Positions 54,497 through 64,000 of a DNA stretch of 64,000 nt are shown here, piece by piece. This DNA is from Periconia sp. R9002 (lineage: Eukaryota; Ascomycota; Dothideomycetes; Pleosporales; Periconiaceae), in the NCBI GenBank assembly GCA_023627715.1, contig JAMAHW010000034.1:1-64000 (forward strand). Reading direction: 5' to 3'. The notes under the pieces are model-generated. The model was not told the DNA's origin. It did no database searches and saw only the letters and a program-made list of their open reading frames with translations. A program made the position numbers and the translations under genes. Position 1 is the stretch's first letter. The number at the start of each line of letters is the position of its first letter.

Positions 54497-55194
54497 ATGA
54501 CATCCCCACCCCCCTTCCCCCGTCCTCTCCCCCCAAAAACTCGCCCACATCGTCCTCCGCACAAAAACACCACACCCACCCACAAACAACCACCTCCTCC
54601 AAAACCTTCCTTAACACCCACTTATCCCAAAAGTCTCCCCCGCCCACCTCGCCTTCCTCACCTACGACACCGAACACCACCGCATCGCACTCCTCGCGAT
54701 CCCCGACACCAGCCCCGACCGGGACGCGCAGGCGGTGGGACTCGAGCACTTCACGTTTACGTTTGAGAGTTTGAGGGAGTATCGGCAGCGCGAGGAGAGG
54801 GGCATTGTGCCGAAGTAGTGTGTTGATCATGGAATAAGCCAACAATGAGTTTGTGTTATGTGGATCCGGATGGGGAGCGGGTGGAGATGCTGTGAGGTGG
54901 ATTTAGGGGGGTGGAGGGGAGGGCGGGGGGATGGGTATTTGAATCAGTCTTCTCTTCCCCTTTCTTCTTAACCAATCTGTGTTTTTCGCGTCATACTTGG
55001 AAAAGAGATAATATGAGACCGAGAAAACCAACTTAGTGGGTGTAGTGAGTGAAGAGTTTAAGCGGATCCCGTTTGGAGTCGAGTTCGATCCTGAAGAGGT
55101 GATGGAGAGACTTGATAGGGGGGACTCGGAGGCGGATGCTATGAAGCGGGGGGAAAGTGCGTCGCGGGGTATTGAGTTGGTTCCTAAATTCTAA
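54497..55194 (+). pseudogene. Decayed glyoxalase/extradiol-dioxygenase-like gene
   Basis: Fragments in order match fungal vicinal-oxygen-chelate proteins. The plus strand reads KLAHIVLRT (about 54532), then HLAFLTYDTEHHRIALLAIPD and GLEHFTFTFESLRE. Later come CVDHG, YVDPDGERVEM (about 54860-54890) and finally EFKRIPFGVEFDPEEVMERL to ELVPKF before a stop at 55192-55194. The reading frame is broken by TAA near 54613, TAG where the family has Trp (just before CVDHG), a frame slip between CVDHG and YVDPDG, and a stop after VEML. No intron set I tried removes all of these. The substrate of the ancestral enzyme is unknown. Confidence 0.75.
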
Positions 55195-55400
55195 GAGTGT
55201 AGGTTACGTTTGAAGGGAATGTTAGGATGGAGGGAGGAATAGGGAAGGGATTGGGAATTGAGTTTAGGATGTTGGGACATAATGCAATGGGGGAGTTTGG
55301 TGGGATTTAAAGAGGAGGAAAAATCGAAGAAATAACCATCAACCCAGAACCTTCACATGTTATCAATTCAGAGACGAAAACTTAATCAATCACTCAACCC

Positions 55401-56281
55401 TCACTCCACAGGCACATACTCCTCCCCCCTCAACACCTTCCCCGCAATCTCCCTAACATCCTCCCCCCACAACGTCTCCTTCGCAACCCCATTCACCGCC
55501 ATCTCAATCATGCCAGCCGCAAGCTCCGACACATGAATCCAAGGCGCAGATGTCAACTCCAAGAGGATCGCAGTCAACTGCTCCGTCTTAGGATGCCCCG
55601 GGCCCTCAATCCCAGGCGGTCTCGTAATCGCAATCTCAACATCACGTTCGTGAGCTTTTGCAAAGTCAATGATGAAGTTCTCGACTTGTCCCTATCCACA
55701 TGCATATCAGGCCATGAATTTCGAAAAAGGGGAAAGTTAGGAGGGGAAACTTACACGCATTCGGCGATACTCGCCCAAAACCTCCAACCTCTTCGTCTGA
55801 TCCCGCTCCACCGCAATCCCAGACGTATATATGAAGCGAAACGGCTTCTTCGCAGGATTGGCTACACCAACCAACTCCCCCATCCCAACCTTCGTATACT
55901 CCAAACACACCTTCGTCACCTCTGCGAAATCCCTATCCTTGGACTTCGTAGGCGTGACCGCCAGCGTCCTAAGCAGCAAACAATGTTTCAACACAAATCG
56001 ATACAGTGAGTCAGTGGTGAGGTGAAGAAGAAACTCACTCACCAAATACAACCCTCAGCACCCCTTAGCTTCTCCCTCACGGAGTCCGGGTACGGTTTAT
56101 CCCATTCCTGGAGGTCGACGGTTTGGAGTTTGGATGTGTCTGCATTGGGGTGAGTGTGGCGAGGTATGCTGACGGGTCTGCGGGAGAGGGCGATGATGGA
56201 TGTGATGGCTTGGTTGGCTAGGGCGAGCCGGATGACTTCGGTGCCTACGTAGCCGGTTGCACCGACGACGATGAGTTTCAT
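55401..56281 (-). CDS. NAD(P)-binding reductase/epimerase-like protein
   Basis: Three exons (56043-56281, 55755-55968, 55401-55691) join in phase to 247 aa; the introns are 74 and 63 bp. The Rossmann motif VVGATGYVGTEV is at residues about 5-16. GCIWTLAVTPTKSKDRDF crosses the first join, and PFRFIYTSGIAVERDQTKR holds the Ser equivalent of the active site. There is no clear YxxxK, so it belongs with atypical SDRs (NmrA/HTATIP2-like, NAD(P)H-binding family). Its role may be regulatory or redox-sensing. It ends 207 bp from the end of the decayed glyoxalase-like gene, tail to tail. Confidence 0.88.
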
Positions 56282-57053
56282 TTTGGATGTGCTACGGTCG
56301 AAAGGGTATGTGAGTAATCAAGATGAGGTGATTTCTTGATCGGTTATCGTTTATTTTTAGTGGATATAGAGAGAGAGAAGGTTTAGGGGGTGTATAGGCT
56401 CAGCGACTACGTTGACGTGTTTAAGCTGTTTTAAGTATTCCCGGGCGCTACGCTGCAGTAGATGTTGGACTTTGGGGCCAATCAAATTGCTTTGTTGGTG
56501 CGAGAACGCAGTTGGAATCGCCCACCGAGATTTCAAACTACACAGTACATATGTGAATAGAGCGAGATCAGGTTTTTGCGCACCCCCAAAGTATATACAT
56601 AGCTGGAGATTAGAATGAGAACCAGATAGCCTATTTGAACAATATCGTATATGCGTTGAAATTTCATGTACATAAGCCCATCCGTCAAGGCTAGCTTCGT
56701 TGGACCCAACTAACTCTATGCTACTCGTATCGTCCATCGCGAAAGATGAAAGAGAGAACGAAAATCGCTTCATTTACTGTACAACATGCCATCAATGTGC
56801 ATACATTCAACGCCAAAAGCCGGTACGACGGCATGTTCCCGAACGCCCCAGGCTGTGAAAAGGAAGATGGGAAAATGACAAAAGACCAACTCGTATGTAT
56901 ACGCCTTTTTCGGCCGCCAAGGAACGGCGAGCCGCAAATAACAAAAACAAGAGACGTGGAAAAGAAAAACATGGTGAGAACAAACGCACGCTTAAAGAAC
57001 ATGTCCGAAACTAAAAGGAAAACAAAACGGAAAAAGAAATTTGAAATACACTT
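56282..57053. other. Intergenic: promoter of the reductase-like gene
   Basis: No supported gene. The frames here are compositional. Confidence 0.5.
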
Positions 57054-58328
57054 TTACACAACATCCAGGTTACTATCCGAGTCATTGTCGATGTCGAACA
57101 TTCTCTTGAGCTCCTTGCAAGCAACTTCATACTGCTTCCTGGCGCCCGGGCTTTCTCGCAGCGGGTTAGGCGCTTTATCCCAGCCGTGGGGCACACCAGG
57201 TACACAATGATAATGCACCCTCTTGCCCAAGTCGTCCTTAAGTTTGTCTCTGAACGCCTCGCCCTCGGCTAGCAGCATATCCCATTCGCAGCAGAACATG
57301 ACGATATCATCAGGCAGAGCGACGAGCATGTCCTGGGGCGCTACGCCGGGCGAAAGCCAGGGATGGCCGAGATCAAGAGAAGGTGGTTGCAGGTAGGAAT
57401 CGTCGAAAAGTTCAGTGAAGACGGCGGGTAGTTGTTGGTCGGTTCGAGAGCAGGTTGCGCGGCGTTGGGCTCGAGTTCGCGTATAATCGGTTGGTGGATA
57501 GAAGGAGACGATGCCGCGGATCTTGGCTTCAGCGGTGGAGCCTTCGGTACCGACGTTGACGATGCCATTTTCCTTGTATGAGGAAACGAGGGAGAGGGAG
57601 GAGACGCCAGCCTGACGTAACATCTGAATTCGTTCTATGCGGCTCTTTTGGCGAATCAATGGAGCACGCGATGAGTTGGGTGTTTGGCTCGACGGGACCG
57701 TAAGGTGTGCTTGAGGTGGAGGGGCCAGGATGTTAACTAGAGGCACGCTGCCTCTCCTGTCAGGATTCTGAATTTTTGTTCCATCGGGTAAACGATCCAA
57801 AAGCTCTCCTTGTAAACACAGTGGTACCGTGAAGCTCATGTTGCCGCCCGAGGAAAATCCGGAGAGAGCAAAACGAGACGAGTCTAAGAATAGCTCGTCG
57901 GCATATTGTGCGAGATAGAGTACAGCGTCGGCGCCGTCTTCTACAGCAGTCGGGAATGGAAACTCGGGCGCGAGACGGTATGCAACGCTGACAACCACAG
58001 CTCCTACTTTCTCAACGACTGTATGGGCCCATCGCGCATCATCCGTCGCTGTACCTAGACAGAAGCCGCCCCCATGGAAGTTTATAACACAGGGGTATCG
58101 CCTGCCGCCTTTCAACTTCCTCCGCCTATTGTAATCCTTGGGAACGTAAAAGTGAAGTTTGAACTTGCCCCTGAGCGGCGATATGGTTGCGTCGATGGTG
58201 CGAGTGAAGGCCGGACTCGGGGGTAGCGGTCGCGCGAGCTTGTGCAGCATCATTCCGATGCTCATCAGGACTCTCCAAAATTGCGCCTGGATGTGCAACA
58301 TCCATCGTGGACGATTTCCGGCCGGCAT
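57054..58328 (-). CDS. Alpha/beta hydrolase, HSL-type esterase/lipase
   Basis: Single exon, 424 aa. The oxyanion-hole motif FHGGGFC has HGGG at 85-88. The nucleophile motif GFSSG has Ser159. SVAYRLAPEFPFPTAVEDG follows the HGGG motif as in hormone-sensitive-lipase relatives. The acid residue is probably the Asp in CCEWDMLLAEGE and the His is in VPGVPHGWD. The first 40 residues contain a moderately hydrophobic helix (QFWRVLMSIGMMLHKL). An insert of about 90 residues rich in Pro/Ser/Arg lies between the nucleophile and the acid residue. Likely substrates are short acyl esters or lactones; nothing nearby specifies one. Confidence 0.9.
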   Translation of the reverse strand: MPAGNRPRWMLHIQAQFWRVLMSIGMMLHKLARPLPPSPAFTRTIDATISPLRGKFKLHFYVPKDYNRRRKLKGGRRYPCVINFHGGGFCLGTATDDARWAHTVVEKVGAVVVSVAYRLAPEFPFPTAVEDGADAVLYLAQYADELFLDSSRFALSGFSSGGNMSFTVPLCLQGELLDRLPDGTKIQNPDRRGSVPLVNILAPPPQAHLTVPSSQTPNSSRAPLIRQKSRIERIQMLRQAGVSSLSLVSSYKENGIVNVGTEGSTAEAKIRGIVSFYPPTDYTRTRAQRRATCSRTDQQLPAVFTELFDDSYLQPPSLDLGHPWLSPGVAPQDMLVALPDDIVMFCCEWDMLLAEGEAFRDKLKDDLGKRVHYHCVPGVPHGWDKAPNPLRESPGARKQYEVACKELKRMFDIDNDSDSNLDVV

Positions 58329-59442
58329 GTCGTGGTGGTTGTGCGTACCCGAAGAGGGGAGGGAGGGCGAGGGATCTGTCTGCGTTGTGTTCTTCTCCCG
58401 CTTCTTTATTTTGTATCCTTACGTGCGACTGATCAGCTGTAAAGAATCAAGATTGTGCTATGACCCTATCAAGGCGTAATGGTGGGCCGATTCGATGACA
58501 GGGGGTGCTGGCGTTGCGTTTCGTGAAGGCGGACACAACTCGATGTTTTTATATAGGTTCGATACGGCCGGGAGCAGATGTTTGTGATGTAGAGTTCACT
58601 GCTTCCTCGGGAAGTATATAGAAAAATTAGTGATGCAGAATGCGCAGCACAAGTGACGCGTCGTTGTGAGATGGAAGATGATACGATGGTTCGACACGCT
58701 CCGATAAGGGCAATGACAAACGACCAGCGAGGAAATGCAGCCAGTGACGTAGGGTCATTCAGGTGTCTAGCCGCCCTCGACCCTTGCCAATTCCACTGTG
58801 CCAAGACTGATTCCATGACGCGGCTTGCATTGGCCCGCGATCACTAATGGCCCATAATATTCTTCTAACTACAGGACAGGAACCTTTGTTCTCCCGATCC
58901 GATTCCAACCAACATATATTTTGCGATGACAAAAGCGCAGTGCAATGGTTGTCCCGATAAGTGTGCTTACTCAGGGGGGCTGTGTTTCGGCCGACATGAA
59001 TTCATGCCGGCCATGCTTCTGATTAACGAACTACCGCGAGTATATACCAAACGGAAGAAGGGGATAGCGAAACCCCCCACATCAATGAGCGTCCATCCAT
59101 ATACAAGAGGGTCGCCCACCACACTCATCCACCAATCACAAACACAGCAGACTCCGCATCAACAGCAGATATCCCATGCGAAATGAAAAGAAGCAAAAAC
59201 AAAAGCAACAGACCAGATAAGAGCTGCTCAAGTCCTCAGAAAGCGCCGACCGCTCGCCTATTGATGCTGCCGCTAACCGTTACAATGCAAGATGAAGAAG
59301 CCCAAGGAATCTATACCCGTTGGGAGGGTATAATAATGTTGTCGTTGATGTAAAATGTCCACATTACAACGCCGGTAGGAACGCTCAAAAGAAGGAAAGA
59401 CAAGTCACGCGAGCACGCTAGAAACCGACGGTGCGTAGAACA
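58329..59442. other. Intergenic between the esterase and a conserved hypothetical gene
   Basis: Esterase promoter and the 3' side of the next minus-strand gene. No gene is supported. Confidence 0.5.
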
Positions 59443-60007
59443 TTATGCGTCGACGAATTCGTAGTCCTCATCCTCGGGTGCGACTCCCTTTCGGGCAACC
59501 TTGGGACGGGGCGACAAGGGCTCTGCGTCCAGATCCAAGACCTCGTACTCATCCTTGATCAATTTGTCTGTCTGGCGGACCTCGTAGCGCTCGACGGCCT
59601 GCTCCAGGGCGTGGCTGAGGATCTGGCTACCGTGGGAAGGTCCTCGCTGGGCGTCGTAGGAGTAGGTGATTTCAGCATCTGGGGTCGGGGCTACGGAAGG
59701 GTGCTCGACCTCCTCATCGGCAGAGGAGTCGCTGGCATCGACGATGTCGTTCTTGACTGCACTGCGGGCTTTGTTGAAGCCAGAGGTTACCCTGAGTACA
59801 CGTTAGCCGTTGCCTTGGGATGAAATGGGACGGGCTCATTTACTTGGGAATGGGAATGACTTTGGCGGGTCGAGGGCGGTTCTCGTCGACCCTACGTCCA
59901 GGTCCCCAGGATGTGCCGTGGGCCCACTTGGTCCTAGAGTTCTTGTCGCGATTAAACTCCTTGGCTTCGCTACGCAGATCGCTGGTGTAGGTCTGCTCCG
60001 ACGCCAT
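59443..60007 (-). CDS. Conserved hypothetical fungal protein, 170 aa
   Basis: Two exons (59844-60007, 59443-59791) join in phase; the intron (59792-59843, GTAAAT to CTCAG) is 52 bp. The start MASEQTYTSDLRSEAKEFN is followed by TKWAHGTSWGPGRRVDENR and, over the join, VIPIPKVTSGFNKARSAV. The middle is acidic (DASDSSADEEVEHP). A predicted helix SQILSHALEQAVERYEVRQTD follows, and the tail is acidic (EDEDYEFVDA). The protein is hydrophilic with no signal peptide or membrane segment. I do not recognise a family. The clean splice, phase and codon-like composition support a real gene. Confidence 0.75.
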
Positions 60008-61458
60008 GATAGCTTTCACGTGGATGGCGATGGTTGGTAGTGGATTGGTAGTGGTTCAGGAGAGTACGGGTGTGGATACGGATTGAGAGTTGGGGTGAGG
60101 GTCGATTATGATAGGTGGCTAGGTAGGTAGATGGGTGGAGAGAAGGGATGCGGGAGATTGGAAGAAAGAGGGAGGAGGATAATAAGTACAGGTAATAGAA
60201 CAAATAGAAAGGGTATACGGATGACAGGGAAAGCGAGACTGGTAAGCCGGAAGAAGGGCGTGAGTGACAGGTCCGGGAGAATGGGAGAAAGGTGTGACAG
60301 GTATGGTAGGCAGTGACTGTCTTGGGTATGACTGGTGTTGGTGACTCAGTCGGAAGCTATGATACAAAGGCAAGGCGAGGCAGAGTGGCGATGCAACTAG
60401 CAACTAAGCAGGTGCACGATTATAGTAACGTATAGATGGATGGATGGAGGAAGGGACCAGACGGGCATGCACGACTTAAGTAGTTGTCCTGGAACACGGC
60501 GTTTGTTTGTAGGTTTCAATGCGTGAATGGAGGCGGAGGCTGGTTCACATGGCCGCTGGGGCGTAGCCAGGCTTTATGATGAGCTCGAGGGTACGTCAAA
60601 GGCACCCTCCCTCCCACTTCCAGGCCCCAGGAGCTTGCTTTGTCTCTGTGACCTGGCCTGGGACGTTGGCCTGGCGTGGGCGATAAGAGGATAAGGACTG
60701 GATACAGCATGTGGGTACCTGATTGATGGATCTGAGTGAGGGAACGCGGCCACGTGAGGCGCGCTCCGATTCGCCGAGGTCCGTAAGGACGCCCGCACCG
60801 AAGCTTGTTGTTGATGTGAGGTGAGGGCAGATGATGACATTTCTCCCCATAGCATGCCTAGCTGCTACAGAACGTACTGTAGCCATCATGCGCCCGGATT
60901 GCGCCAACGTGGGCGTCTGGTTGGAGGCTGAGCTGAGTCCATGACTAATACGCTGCTCACCTAAACTCCCTACATACCTAGGTACACTACATACTACGAA
61001 CCTCTCCCCATGTCCTCAACACCCGCCAAACTGGAAGAGTCACATAGCTGTAACTCGGGAACACGGATCATCCCCCTCGCGGGCCCCCTTCAATTCAATA
61101 CCCGCTTCATTTCGCTCAGCTTTGCGTGGTTGCCGGTTGCAACAGTCCAGTATGTTGTTACAAAGGTACGTATGTCCCGATCGAGCTGTGCCTACACAGC
61201 TGCTCACAACATTCCCATCCCGGCCATTCCCGACAGCTCCATCTATTCATCTAGCATTACTTATCTAATTATACTCGCACCACGCCTCACGGTAAATATC
61301 CATGCAACTACCATATCCCTAACCGGTAGTTGGATGCACTTGTATTTACATTGATTCAATGTTGTTATCTGCGGGGGATGGATGGTCTAGTGGACCCGGC
61401 CCACGGCACCTCAGGTACTAGCTACTCGTATTTCCCGTACGGGCCACGCTCCATCTCC
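60008..61458. other. Intergenic, no supported gene
   Basis: 1.45 kb. The plus frame 61010-61354 has no domain, and G/A-rich stretches lie near 60100-60250. Probably the promoter of the hypothetical gene and the 3' region of ATL1. Confidence 0.5.
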
Positions 61459-62202
61459 TCAGGTGTGGTACGCAGCCGCCTCTTCATCCTCGTCGTCTTC
61501 ACTGCTCTCCCCCTCCACCTGCTCCTCTTCGCTAGGCAGCATCGCGGGGAACCACCCATGCGCCTGCAGGTCAACGCTCAGTTCCCCCATGGCGCCCTCA
61601 TTGACCTCTACGCCTTCGGCTCGAAGGGCGGCTGCTTGGCGGCTTGCGCCGGATGGTCCTCTTTGTTGGTAATGAGTTAAACAACGCAAGTCATGATCGA
61701 GACAAAGGGGTCTAGACTACTAACCGAGGGCTGATGCCGCCTCTGCTGTTAATCACGCGCTGCCAGGGAACGTTGCCGCTGTGCCATGTTGGTGATTTCT
61801 TGTTGGGATCCTGAGATGGTGAAGGCAGGTGTTTGAGACAGACCCCGACCTGTCTGTGCCCGACGTCATGTTGGTATAGCTTCACCATGTATGGCCGCGT
61901 GCGGAAACACAGCAGCTCGACTGGTTACATACCTTGGACACTGGGCTGGTGTCCACTTCCGTCAGCGGCTTGCCATCATCTATGAGGTCTGAGACTGCGT
62001 ACGCTTCCCCAACAGTCTCGCGATATGCCCGTAGGTGCACACTTTACCATAAGGTATCTCCTGTACGGCCTAAACATTGGCAAGCACAAAGGCACTTCAG
62101 TCAGTCCACGTCTTTCGCACTCTGTAGTTTCATGGGCATCCTTGCCTCGTAAACAGCCGTGTACCATGCCCAAGCTTCATCTGAACGTTCTCCGCGCGTC
62201 AT
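61459..62202 (-). CDS. ATL1: Alkyltransferase-like DNA damage protein Atl1
   Basis: Five exons (62146-62202, 62003-62069, 61933-61945, 61725-61853, 61660-61459) give 155 aa. Intron 1 starts GCAAGG (GC-AG); exon 3 is only 13 nt. The text reads EAWAWYTAVYE, then AVQEIPYGKVCTYGHIARLLG, KPQCPRQVGVCLKHL and NVPWQRVINSRGGISPR. This is the helix-turn-helix domain of O6-alkylguanine transferases, but Trp76 replaces the reactive Cys (PCHR becomes PWQR), which defines ATL proteins. ATLs bind O6-alkylguanine, flip it out and hand the lesion to nucleotide-excision repair. An acidic C-terminal tail (EEEQVEGESSEDDEDEE) extends beyond the compact S. pombe form. A 210-bp divergent promoter is shared with BUD13. 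Confidence 0.9.
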
Positions 62203-62412
62203 CGCTGAAGATCGTGATGCTTGTTCACTGATGACAGCTCCTGTCAACGGTCAGATGAACAGAGGCACATGCCGCGCTCTTCACCACTCGCTTAGATAAG
62301 CATGACGCGGCGACGCCAAAGCACGTGATAACTGCTTGGCATCGAAGTGACTAATCTGACGTCCGTCCATGGAAATTTGAGAGGCCCGAATCCTGTTGCG
62401 CTCAAATGCACC

Positions 62413-63450
62413 ATGTCTCTTGCCGATTACCTCGCGAAGAACTATTTGACCGCCGACTCAGACAAGAAATCGAAAAAGCGCAAGCGGAAAAACAAAGACG
62501 GCCTCAAAATCGACGATGACGATATATCTGGCTGGAACAAGGGCGACGAGGACGACGATGAGGATGCGCCAACGATCGGTACGTACATTCCACAATTCAG
62601 ATGATATTTATGCTGACTCTGTTATGATACAGCTGGGATGAGTTTGTCCTCCAAGAATAAAAAGAAGAAGAAATCTAAACCCACCGGTGGCATAGCTGGC
62701 TGGACGAGCGTAGGCGTAGCCGCACCCTCCACCGCTGCACAAATCGCCGCCGACGCAGCCGCCGCCGATGCAATCATAGCTTCCACAGCTGCTGATCGCG
62801 CAAACGCCGCCGCGGCCGAGGATGAAGCTCCGGAAATGGTAGACACGGATGGTGTGTTCCTTGAGTCCGGCGCGCGAGCAGGTCTTCAAACTGGAGCGCA
62901 GGTAGCAGCTGCCATGAAGAGGAAGCTTGAAATAGAGAAGAAAGAGGCTGCGGAAGCTGCAAAAGATGGGGGCGCAGGGGAGACGATATACAGAGATGCG
63001 AGTGGGCGGATCATCAACGTGGCCATGAAGCGCGCGGAGGCGAGGAAGAAACTCGAAGAAGAAGAAAAGAAGAAGCGGGAGCAGGAAAAGGCAGCCAGGG
63101 GCGATGTGCAAAATGCAGAAGCCATGAAACGGAAGCAAGAATTGCAGGACGCGAAGGGCATCACGATTGCGAGATATGCTGATGACGCCGAACTCAATGA
63201 CGAGCTCAAAGAGCAGGATCGATGGAACGACCCTGCTGCAGGCTTCGTACGCAAAAAGAAGGCCGGGCGAAGCATCACAGGCAAACCCCTCTACAAAGGA
63301 GCCTTCCAGCCGAATCGCTACGGTATACGGCCGGGCCATCGATGGGACGGGGTGGACAGAGGGAACGGATTTGAGAGCGAGTGGTTCAAGAGCAGGAGTC
63401 AGAAGGCGAACAGGGCGAATATGGAATATGCATGGCAGATGGACGAGTGA
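62413..63450 (+). CDS. BUD13: Pre-mRNA splicing factor Bud13/Cwc26
   Basis: Two exons (62413-62578, 62633-63450) give 327 aa; the intron is 54 bp (GTACGT to TACAG). The opening [15 protein letters not shown] is the Bud13 start, followed by a Lys-rich patch. A low-complexity Ala region lies at about 85-130. The conserved C-terminal domain runs from [13 protein letters not shown] through [15 protein letters not shown] to [30 protein letters not shown]. Bud13 with Snu17/Ist3 and Pml1 forms the RES complex, which aids splicing and nuclear retention of pre-mRNA. The length is similar to other filamentous fungi. Confidence 0.94.
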
Positions 63451-63728
63451 GAAGCGTAAAAGAATCTGCATCAAAATGAACCCCATCAAGTATTTGTAAC
63501 ATCCTTTTCTGCATAGCGACGGCGTTTGGTTAGTCAGGGACAAAAAGAAACTTTCTTCTTACCACCAAAAACGAAAACGAGAAATCAACACCCGCGAATC
63601 CGTTCTTAGACGTGTTCCGTTAACTTACTCGCCCCCAACGCTCAACCCTACCACCTCCTGTACCACTCTCCCATCTCCGCCCTCCTCCGTCCGATCACCC
63701 ACCCGGCTCCCAAACAAAAAGAAAAAAA

Positions 63729-63847
63729 ACATACAACAGCAGGTATTCGCCAGTGGTCACCCACCTGACTACTAATCCGCCGGTACCATGCTTAAGTACA
63801 GCTGAGCGGACGGGAAGCTCTGTTTTCATGGTCCTATGGTCGTATGT
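63729..63847 (-). rRNA. 5S ribosomal RNA, dispersed single gene
   Basis: The 119-bp minus-strand sequence starts ACATACGACCATAGG and ends CTGCTGTTGTATGT. These ends pair as helix I. The internal control region (GTACTTAAGCATGG, GGTGGGTGACCACTGGCGA) matches the ascomycete 5S pattern. A T run follows immediately (A at 63722-63728 on the plus strand), the Pol III terminator. Single dispersed 5S genes outside the rDNA array are normal in Pezizomycotina. Confidence 0.95.
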
Positions 63848-64000
63848 ATTAGACAGTGTACGAGAAGCATCTTATGTACGAATTGTTTTTATCTTTGATA
63901 TTAGCTTGGAAGTGCTTCTTCAACCTGTAACTATCTCCCGGAATCCCCAATACAGATACGGTGGCAACCACGCCAAGCTAGTAGCATGCCGCTTTTTGCG

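Noticed and set aside
61010..61354. 114-aa plus-strand frame
   Set aside because: No domain and low-complexity content; no supporting splice pattern.

Overview
This window is nuclear DNA from a filamentous ascomycete (Pezizomycotina). The evidence is genes with many short GT-AG introns (mostly 46-114 bp), a dispersed single 5S rRNA gene, a CFEM-domain cell-wall protein, a Zn2Cys6 regulator, NmrA-like and Gre2-like reductases, and fungal versions of mitochondrial, ESCRT, exosome and spliceosome factors. Dothideomycetes would fit, but I cannot fix the class from sequence alone. Twenty-five protein genes are called, two of them marked partial or truncated. There are also two decayed genes, one intron-containing tRNA-Thr gene, one 5S rRNA gene and a small TA-flanked inverted-repeat (MITE-like) family.

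Left part (1-7.7 kb): a gene running off the left edge carries ten identical 15-bp units encoding PPDEN. A decayed second copy lies just upstream of it. Then come the tRNA gene, a BTB/POZ protein with a C-terminal CxxC-CxxC tail, a Gre2-like NAD(P)-dependent reductase, a truncated fungal transcription-factor-like protein and a MITE-like element.

Middle (7.7-38 kb): a GPI-anchored CFEM protein with SKPEESKPATS repeats follows, then a long non-coding stretch and an MFS transporter. Next are mitochondrial GatA/HER2, a 25-residue metallothionein, a dysferlin-domain peroxin and PAM16 (start codon alone in exon 1, GC-AG intron). TRF4-type poly(A) polymerase, ESCRT-II SNF8/VPS22, AAR2, a LITAF-type zinc protein, further MITE copies and an F-box/ankyrin protein complete this part.

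Right part (38-64 kb): an allantoate-permease-type MFS transporter converges on a Zn2Cys6 regulator. Then come NAPE-PLD-like FMP30, a classical SDR, threonine aldolase, a DHA1-type MFS transporter with one unusually long intron, a decayed glyoxalase/dioxygenase gene, an NAD(P)-binding reductase, an HSL-type esterase, a conserved hypothetical protein, the alkyltransferase-like DNA-damage sensor ATL1 (Trp in place of the reactive Cys), BUD13 and the 5S rRNA gene.

Most of the window is ordinary housekeeping gene order. I see no secondary-metabolite cluster and no clearly new multi-gene system. The points most worth a second look are the PPDEN repeat gene with its decayed copy, the tiny metallothionein, the two GC-AG introns and 13-nt microexon (PAM16 and ATL1), the MITE family, and the broken glyoxalase-like gene.
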